Shown here in pieces: positions 56,776-64,000 of a DNA stretch of 64,000 nucleotides. The DNA is taken from NCBI GenBank assembly GCA_038030265.1, contig CM075943.1, positions 38,750,001 through 38,814,000 of the forward strand. Reading direction: 5' to 3'. The notes under the pieces were generated by a model. That model did no database searches. It had not been told where the DNA came from and worked only from the letters and a program-made list of their open reading frames with translations. Position 1 is the first letter of the stretch. Every line of letters starts with the position of its first letter. The position numbers and the translations under genes were made by a program. Source of the stretch: Corythucha ciliata. Taxonomy: Eukaryota; Arthropoda; Insecta; Hemiptera; Tingidae.

Positions 56776-58184
56776 TTACTGTTTAAGATAATCAAGATTC
56801 TAGTTTCAGTTAACCCACCTTCATAAGTAGAAAATCGGCAGGCTGCGAGCAGTTTCTGAGAAAAAAACGTAGTGGAAAACGACGCTGAATTTGAATTCCG
56901 TGTCTGTGTTTTTTTAGTTTATTGGTCATTTCTCCAAGGGAAATCCAAGAAATAAGCAATTATTGCACGTCATTTGAAAGCTCACCAAATGAGGAAGTTT
57001 TTTCCATGGATGGAAAAAAATAATTTTATTTGACGGAAAGGTGAAAATCGCCGAGGAAAAATGTGTGAAAATACGAATAACAAGTTTCCTTCGGAAATCG
57101 GCTGCCCTACCACTGTCGATCTTGGATCATTTTATTCATTTTATAGCTCATTTCAAAGCAAATTTTGTGTTCTTTCCAATGAGCTATTTACTTTTAGCCT
57201 ATCACCTGTTGATGAGCGCGAGGAGGGCATTTATCGAAAAAACATAGGGGTTAGTAGAAAATACGCAAAATGAGTTATACCTCGGAAGCTAAGCCGAATT
57301 TCGAAAAACGTCAAATAGTGAACTTGATCGCAAATGACGTGTACTATCACCATATTTTCTCTGAGCAACTAATTTCCGAACACCCTGTATACGGTTAGGA
57401 AATTGCAACGAAAAAAAACAACAACTTTTGAGCGCCCTTTCTCAATTTCAGCCACGAATGAGCTTTATTTCTATTTTAGCCGCGAATTAGCTCTTTTTGT
57501 AAGATTTTAACCGCTGACTTGCCTCGAGAACTGCCAAATATCACGATTTCTTAAGCTGCCTGAGCCTACAAGGACCTACCAAAACTGGAGATTGGCATTA
57601 ATTTTAGCCTTGAAAGTAGCTCCAAAAAACCGTGAATTGACATTTTCCCCAAACTTTTGCAGTCAAAGATTTCCTTTTATCGAATTTCGCCGTGAAGAGT
57701 GAATTTTCTTGATACAGCAACGAATTAGCACTTACACTAAACTTTCGTTAGCACTATTCCCCAATTTTAGCAGTTTAAGGTCCTCAGTGAACAGCGAATT
57801 AGCGTTTTTCCTTAATTTTTTGTTCTGGAAGTTTCTTCGAGAAACTGCAAATTAGTACTTTTCTCAATTTTGGCCGCAATTAGGTAGCTCTTTTTCAAAA
57901 CGCATTTAGCGTGAACGTGCAGCGTGATTCCTCAATTTTAGGCGCCTAGGGGCCCTCAGAAAGTGAGATTAGCGTCCCCCCCCCCTCACAATTCCGACGA
58001 AGTTGCCTTCAGATATCACAAATTAGTGCCCCCCCCCCCACCCGATTTCAGTGACAATTGAGATTTTTAAAAATAATTGTTGCCGTGAATTAACGTTTTT
58101 TCTCAATTCTAGCCCTGCGGGTTTGCCTCAAGTACAGCGATGCAGCGATTCTTCTGAATTTCGGCCGTTTACGTATTCTGTTAA

Positions 58185-58312
58185 CGCAGCCACGCACCAA
58201 CCGAAACGCCCGCGTGTAGTACGGGTGTGAAGTGCAAGGCTGGGATCGGGGCATGGTGTATGAGCTCAAAGGAGACTTTGACGTCTGCCGGTTCGAAGCC
58301 CGGCGCCCACTA

Positions 58313-58313
<1 letters not shown>
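58185..58313 (+). mobile_element. 5'-truncated SINE copy
   Basis: CCGAAACGCCCGCGT and AGTACGGGTGTGAAGTG are shared with the complete SINE at 63517-63820. The tail differs and contains a T-arm-like CCGGTTCGAAGCCCGG. Ends at the ATT microsatellite. Confidence 0.65.
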
Positions 58314-58351
<38 letters not shown>

Positions 58352-58368
58352 ATTATTATTATTATTAG
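58311..58368. repeat. (ATT)n microsatellite
   Basis: About 18 ATT/TTA units with one interruption. It serves as the SINE tail. Confidence 0.9.
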
Positions 58369-58639
58369 GATTCTCCATGAGCCACGAATCAGCAATTTTT
58401 CTCACTTTTAGCCTCTTAAAAGCGTTTTTTTCAATTTTAGACGCTAATTAGCAATTGTTCCAAACTCTTTGCCTCGGACTTGCCCCCGCATAAGCACAGG
58501 CTTTTAGCGCAATTTATCGATTTTAGCCACTTAGGCCCATTTTCACCAACAAAATTGATCTCGTTTAAAGTTGGTCGTGATTAATTGCCAATGACGACCC
58601 ATATGAATTCTGATATAAGTGTTTACAGTGTAATCGTGA

Positions 58640-58830
58640 CAGTGGCGTACCCAGAGGTGGGGGGGGGCGATAGGTGGATCGCCCCCTCCGGGACGCCGTT
58701 TTTAGCCACGTTTTTGTGAAATCCCAACAATACGATGGACATTCATTACAACACCCACCCCCGCCGGTCCATAGTAGGCTGCGGACTGCCGAAATCGCCC
58801 CCTCCGGAAGAATTTCTAGTTACGCCCCTG
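58640..58830. mobile_element. hAT MITE with perfect 8-bp target duplication
   Basis: Starts CAGTGGCGTACCCAGAGG and ends CTAGTTACGCCCCTG. AATCGTGA flanks both sides (58632-58639, 58831-58838). The 191-base element has no coding sequence; TIR and 8-bp duplication are hAT hallmarks. Confidence 0.88.
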
Positions 58831-59260
58831 AATCGTGATTAGTTGTTGATCGTGGTTTAAGAAGTTGGTGAAATCGGGCTTTAGAGACTAACCAAAACTT
58901 TGTTTTAGAGTGTTTTTTCAATTTTAGACACGAAGTTGCCATAAGATACTATCACAGTTTAGTCGTTTTTACTTCCCCTCTCCACAATTTTAGCTGAAAA
59001 TTGAGCTATTTTTCTTAACTTTCGTTGTAAATTAAAGTTTATTTCTCAATTTCAGCCTCATAATCCCCCCCCCCCCAGAAAATCATAGCAGCGATTCTTC
59101 TCAATTTTAGCCGAGCATCCATGAACCGCGAATTAGCGTTTTTCTCAATTTTAACCACAAATTAGAATTTTTCTCATTAGCCCCGATAGCGATTGTTCTA
59201 AACTCGCCTTGCCCTATATTTATTAGCTATAATCACGCGATTTCAGCGCTAAGCGTCCTG

Positions 59261-61834
59261 AGCATTGACAGCGGGAAACGCTTGTAGCGTCCTTGTGTGC
59301 CCGCTATGCAAACGCTAAACCCGCTGGAGCCAACCGAGGTGCTCTAATCTTATTAGGAAAAACTTCATGTCTACAATGGAGAAAATGCGTTAATTGAGGA
59401 AAAGCGCGCCATCGTGACTAAAATTTAGGAAAGAGCCAATTTGGCATCTGGAGACAATATCTGCCCCAATGTTCAGTTTATCGTCGGGCTCCGTTCCCAT
59501 AGACAAACTCTTCGGCTTCATGATGGACATTTTTGTGCCTCGAAAACTGAATTCAGAATTCAGCCCTATATTGCTGCATTATTGTTGCGTCAAAAAAGTT
59601 TATAACGTTATCATCACGTCAACTCTTGAGACGCTTTCAAAATAAATTACGCATAACACAATAAATCTTTACAGAGAAATTTTCTCCTCGAGAAGTTCCT
59701 TAATTTTCCTAGAATCCTTGCACGCTTCCACAATAGACTGATGAAATCCAGCGATTAGTGCCTTCTTGATCGCGAGGCCTCGTCACAAAGTTGTAACAAA
59801 CGTCGGGTGGTTTGTACTAGATGGGGTGGGAGAGCTAACTCCGCAGGCTTGAACAACTTCAATTGTCGAAATTGTTCGTAGATCAACACGGGGGTTGTTA
59901 CTTCGTGAAGGAAGAAAACTCTGTTCGACTGGGGGGGGGGGGGGTGAAAAAAGTTTCTCAACTAAACAGAAGAGGAGAAGTCATCAAGGATAAAAAGTTT
60001 AAACAAAGTTGCGTTGGGAGCTGAAAACACCTCCCGCACCATTTGTAGTTATCATTCAGCAATTTTCTACGAGTCCTTGGAGAAAAACAAGGTCCCTGTG
60101 GCAAGTGGCTATCATTCTTCGATTTAGGTAGAGGTGCGTTGGATCAGTAATGCTCCAAGCATTTGGGTAGAAAGAACTGTAGTTTGTCTGGGGAATGATT
60201 TATGTCTCGGTCAGTATCAGAAAAGTAAATGACAAGTGGCTTTCGTTTTTTGTTTTTGCGGAACTCGAGTAAATACATACACAGCGAAACCTCTAGAAAA
60301 CGATATAGGCAATGTGTACTAAAATTTAGAAGGAAAAATAGTCGGGATGAACTCCACGTCTCGTGCTCTCATGATGCTCTTTAAACTCGATCTCTCCCTT
60401 TCCTCCCACTGCTAGTACATATACTCCAGACGAGTTTCCTTAAGATAATATTGGGTGGTGAAGTAAGTACGGGGGGAACCTTTTAATGTTCAAGACAATG
60501 AAACCCTAAGCCTTAAAAGCTTTCGAGACCTCACATTTATTAACAGTATTATTGCAAACAAAATTTTACCCATTTTGAACGCTTAAAACTCCAACTATCG
60601 TGCTCCGTAAAGCTTGAAGGTTCCTGTTTTCATTATTTTCAGTTAGTTTTATAGAATTCTGCGGTTTGTATTTTGTTTAAATGACAAAATTATTACTTTG
60701 GAGACACACTATGACCAAATTGATCCCTGATTGCTATAGATTTGTATGGAACAAGTGGACAAAACGGTGCCCAGCCTCCCACTACGCTTCTCTGCGACCA
60801 TTTAATTAAAGGTCACCCACCCCTCCTCACAGCAGCCAAAAAGATTAAATTTCATGTGAAACCAAAATACAAGAGGGGGGCGGGGCTATTATTTCGAGTA
60901 ATAAACTTTCCCACAGCCGTCGCGCGGTCGTTACATACAACCTTAACCTGTTAGTGACAGAGAAAATAACGTTGCTTTCCTTTTGTTTGGAATTCAGGCC
61001 CTCTCCCCTTGAACCAGGGATGTAGCTGGGGCCTTTAGGTAGTCTCCGACCTTTGTTTTAATACTGGACAATAAACCCTTCTTGGTAATAGTGATGCAGA
61101 GGGTTGGGTGGGTGAAACGACGATGGGTTGAATTCTCGTAACAACAATGCTCACGTTGTCCTCAGTGGGCAACGTGACAAAAGAGCTTAAGATTCATGCT
61201 CCAACATGAATCATGGAGTCAACAGTCTCACTTTCAAGGGCTACGTTCATTTTTCATATTCATAATATACTTGGGAGGCTCTTCGTTCTCATTCACTCTT
61301 ACAACCCAATTTGATTAAGAAGTAAGACGGCTGGTCTGTTTAAAGCCAGTTGAGAAGCAGTGAATTAAGTCTGTGTCCCACCGAATCTTCCCATAACTTT
61401 GCAACCCGTAACGTTCCTACTCAAAGGGGAAGCTTCGCAGGCGTTAATTCGGGAAAAACATCACGAAATGCAGCGACACTTTCAAACAATTATCGGGGGA
61501 GACTTACTTGTTCCCCGTAAAAGCTGACCCTGGAGAATAGTAGGTAGCTGTTATTGATGGTGGCGGGTCGATTTCATGAGGATTTTCTGATCCTGAAACT
61601 AAATGGAGGTCAAGAATATATCGGAAGTCCTGATTAATCTCTCCGCTTTGAAAAAGCGTCCAGTTTTGAAAAATGGACTCAGCATGTTCCTGATAACAAA
61701 ATGGGCCTTAGGATCAGACATCACATGCTTTCTTCTCAGAAAAGTTGCAATAGGCATTGGGATGCATCTGAATTGTTCTCACTTGAAGCTGCCCATCCAT
61801 CCCTAGATCAAAGGCTGTCTACACCCCTGCCGTG
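59261..61834. other. Gene-free stretch
   Basis: Reversed type-B phrases to about 59470, then nothing recognised. A G12 run at 59932-59943 disturbs a minus-strand open frame with no coding character. No RNA gene seen. Confidence 0.45.
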
Positions 61835-62530
61835 AATAGCGATTTTTCCACTTATACCCAAGAATAAGCGTTTTCCTCCGATTTTATTTGGAATTAGCAC
61901 CCGCGAATTGGCGTTTTCTCAATTTTAGTTGCGAATTAGCACTTTTTCTCAATTTGCGCTTTTCACACATTTTAGTCGACGGTATGAGTCCTTCTCGATT
62001 TTAGCCAAGAACCAGTTTCTGTCACTTTTGCTATGAATTAACACTATCTCAGCAACAAAGTGGCCGTTGGAAACCGTGAATTTTCTCAATGTTCGCTGTG
62101 AATGAGCGTTTATTCTTCATTTTAGCCACGAATAGCGCTTTGTCTCGTTTCTAGCCGAGAAGTTGTCCCCCGGAAACAGTGAATTTCAGATTTTTCAATT
62201 TTAGCTATGATTGAACGCTATTCCTCAATTATATCCACGAATTAGTGTTTTTTGCAATTTCATTCGCGAATTCTTATTGCTTAATTACAGCCCCGAATCA
62301 ATACTTTTTTCTCAATTTTGGCTGCGGAAGGGCCCATATTCTCAATTTAAGCCACCAATTAGCCCTATTTCTCCATTTTAACCGAGAATCAAGGTTTATC
62401 ACTATTTTGGCTGATGCGAATCAGCTATTAGCCCCCTCACCCCTCCCCGCAAATAGTTTTAACCACTTTCAACCCTTCATTGTTGAGCTATTGGCTCTGA
62501 GTCAAAAACAAAAAACCCAAAATCATTAAA
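61835..62530 (+). repeat. Degenerate ~30-bp repeat, type B, second field
   Basis: GCGAATTGGCGTTTTCTCAA, TTTTAGTTGCGAATTAGC and TTCTTCATTTTAGCCACGAA recur at 25-35 base intervals. Open frames here (62245-62529) are repeat translations. Confidence 0.75.
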
Positions 62531-63030
62531 GAATGATTTTATTCAGACATCGATCAACGTTGGTCGCCTACCGATAGAAGATGTGTGTCTTTCTTCCCAT
62601 ATTAGGACAAAAAATTGAAGAATCCGGTGCCCCCCTTGACCTAAAAGTTCTGGGCTCGGGCCCAGGCCCCCGCCTAATGACAGCACTGCCTGCAGAAGTG
62701 CCAGATTTCGACGGGGAGACCCCTTCTAAGTACATGAATGGAGGATGACCCCTCCCCATACCATGACCCCATGACCCCTCCCTTGGAGTCGAGGTAAAAA
62801 TAAATCGTCAAAACCGCCTCCAAAAACCTCTTATCGAGTAGGGGTCACCTCAAATTTTAGGATCGTTTTCTTACAGACGTGATTTATGAGTCCCCTGAAC
62901 CATCACGCTCAACCAAAAAATACAGCTTGACACGCAACAGAGTGTAGACGCTAGTGCAGTGGCCCTTAAACGGTCCAGAAATGAATGTTTCACGTCATGG
63001 TCGCTGGTATTAGCCGATTTTCTCGACTCT
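62531..63030. other. Spacer with a possible hAT-like end
   Basis: 62635-62692 on the reverse strand begins CAGTGCTGTCATTAGGCGGG, similar to hAT termini, with a second end not found. Nothing else recognised. Confidence 0.4.
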
Positions 63031-63032
63031 AC

Positions 63033-63335
63033 CTTAAGCCGGCCACTCACGTGCAGTTTGAACTGTCAGTTCAAACTTCACAGTTTAAACTGTCAGTTTG
63101 GACTGTTCAGTTCAGTCCCCCACACGTACAGTTCAATTCTTCAGTTAACATAATGGATTCGAATGAGCAGGACCGTATTGCCGTTCTCGGTTTAATTTGT
63201 GCAGTTTTAAAAAATCTTTGAATACTAAAAAACGACAATAGTGGTGCAAGGGTGGAATCAATCTTCGGTTATCGGATTGCTAAAAGAACTCAGTGAAGAA
63301 CCATCGGGCCCTATCCCATCGTACGGGAGCGGGAA
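63033..63335 (+). pseudogene. Harbinger-type element, 5' end and start of coding region
   Basis: TTAAGCCGGCCACTCACG is followed by a dense CAGTTTGAACTG/CAGTTCAAACT subterminal array (63053-63145), then ATG at 63153. The ATG starts a short frame MDSNEQDRIAVLGLICAVL, like the N-terminus of many HARBI1-like or associated proteins. After a stop and frame changes the next stretch gives WCKG, then WNQSSVIGLLKELSEE, resembling the conserved W..PW...LL.EL..E block after that N-terminus. No DDE core follows; the copy is truncated near 63335. Confidence 0.5.
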
Positions 63336-63516
63336 TCGTGCGATTTCAACGTTAAGCGCCTTGAGCTTATAGTCAAACCTTATTTATTGGAATGGGTTAT
63401 GTGGGGAAGAGGGGGTTAGACGCGTTTACTGGAGGGAAATTTTTCACGTTATTTGTAAACAAACAGTTTTAGAGTTCCTCAAATGCTTCACAAGTAATTA
63501 TTTACGTCATTTTTTT

Positions 63517-63820
63517 GGCGCGCCTCGATGGTGTAATGGATACAATGCTCGCTTCGCAACCCAGCGGGCCTGGGTTCGAATCCAGCTATTGCCCATTACA
63601 CTATAAGGTTGCGGCGAGCTGTGACAGGCAGGCTCACTCGGCTTCGTATGGGCGTTCACGGCGGTGCACGTATGACAAACCGCGTATCGACCGAAACGCC
63701 CGCGTAGTACGGGTGTGAAGTGTACAGCTAATGGATTCTCAGGGTATGGCGTAAGAGCCGCTTATGAGCTTATGCGCCAGCGGACTCGATAGATCCGAGT
63801 CCGTACCCTCAAAAAAAAAA
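63517..63820 (+). mobile_element. tRNA-derived SINE, complete copy
   Basis: The head has an A box TGGTGTAATGG (63529) and B box GGTTCGAATCC (63573), spaced as in tRNA. The anticodon-loop region CTTCGCA would give TCG (Arg-like). It lacks a complementary acceptor stem, so it is not a tRNA gene. The body includes CCGAAACGCCCGCGTAGTAC, and the tail has a GGACTCG/CGAGTCC hairpin then A10. Imperfect target duplication: TTTACGTCAT (63501-63510) and TTTATGTCAC (63821-63830). Confidence 0.82.
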
Positions 63821-63830
63821 TTTATGTCAC

Positions 63831-64000
63831 TTCCCCTCGCACCATCCATCCCCACCTGAAGAACTTTGAACCTTTTTTTAAAATATTTTTCGCGCTACCT
63901 ACTTCGTAAGTTGCCCATTACGATAACACAATAATTCCAGTAAGCTGAATTTTTTCATAACCTGGTACTTTATAGCTTCAGTTTTTGAAAACTGTACAGT
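63831..64000. other. Window end, nothing recognised
   Basis: AT-rich sequence, no feature. Confidence 0.4.

Larger units (their letters stand above)
55429..57389. mobile_element. Second foldback element with TACAGGG ends (1.96 kb)
   Basis: TACAGGGTGTTCGG to CCGAACACCCTGTA, flanked by TA on both sides (55427-55428, 57390-57391). Arms are about 55429-56035 and 56790-57389, clearly homologous with scattered substitutions. Beyond the first eleven bases it does not align with the element at 26203-28272, but both have long arms and a transposase-free centre. The centre carries two further inverted-repeat elements (56040-56334, 56335-56775). Mirror-image open frames in the arms are not genes. Confidence 0.82.
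57420..59260 (+). repeat. Field of degenerate ~30-bp repeat, type B
   Basis: The consensus phrase GCGAATTAGCGTTTTTCTCAA then TTTTAGCC recurs dozens of times with heavy variation, often with an inserted half-unit like GAAGTTGCCCTCAGAAACC. Good examples are around 59090-59150 and 58920-59060. Interrupted by a SINE fragment, an ATT microsatellite and a hAT MITE. From about 59380 the text flips orientation (TTAATTGAGGAAAAGCGCGC, TAAAATTTAGGAAAGAGCC). Confidence 0.75.

Noticed and set aside
63517..63590. Possible tRNA-Arg gene
   Set aside because: A and B boxes are present but no acceptor-stem pairing, and it continues into a SINE body with poly(A) tail and flanking duplication.

Overview
This is a gene-poor, repeat-dominated stretch of an animal nuclear genome, almost certainly an insect. 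The only host gene I can model is a three-exon chemosensory protein (CSP) gene near 29.3-30.1 kb. CSPs are an arthropod family and this one keeps the family cysteine spacing and intron position. The transposon set (Jockey LINE, BEL/Pao and Ty3/gypsy LTR elements, Penelope-like element, Harbinger- and hAT-type elements, tRNA-derived SINE) fits an insect. Species cannot be fixed from the sequence; a hemipteran is only a guess. There are no operons, bacterial genes, CRISPR arrays or rRNA genes.

Layout. 1-2.25 kb: decayed Ty3/gypsy pol split by a foldback MITE. 2.6-3.35 kb: Penelope-like RT remnant. 3.3-14.7 kb: a composite block bounded by inverted arrays of a 156-bp unit, holding a full-length but mutated Jockey LINE (4.88-8.88 kb), a perfect 1,440-bp tandem duplication of its 3' part, and a 334-bp AT-rich satellite arranged as alternating dimers. 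A 2-kb Harbinger-like TIR element sits in the right-hand array. 14.8-17.9 kb: a palindromic MITE and a 1.31-kb tandem duplication. 18.3-18.9 kb: two unidentified coding-like segments. 20-26 kb: degenerate short-period repeats and small MITEs. 26.2-28.3 kb: a foldback element with TACAGGG ends. 29.25-30.06 kb: the CSP gene, directly followed by a 1.92-kb tandem duplication that starts at its stop codon. 35.0-42.0 kb: a young BEL/Pao element with both LTRs, a 5-bp target duplication and a broken gag-pol. 42-55 kb: mostly non-coding, with degenerate repeats, hAT ends, a gypsy RNase H fragment on the minus strand and one unidentified minus-strand ORF. 55.4-57.4 kb: a second TACAGGG foldback element with another DNA element inside. 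57.4-64 kb: long fields of a degenerate ~30-bp repeat, a hAT MITE with a perfect 8-bp target duplication, a Harbinger coding remnant and a complete tRNA-derived SINE.

All the retroelements with recognisable coding sequence carry stops or frameshifts, so none looks autonomous as read. The best leads are the inverted 156-bp arrays, the dispersed families of degenerate short-period repeats, the pair of TACAGGG foldback elements, the divergent CSP gene, and three head-to-tail duplications that need testing as assembly artefacts. Family assignments come from motifs read by eye, with no database search.
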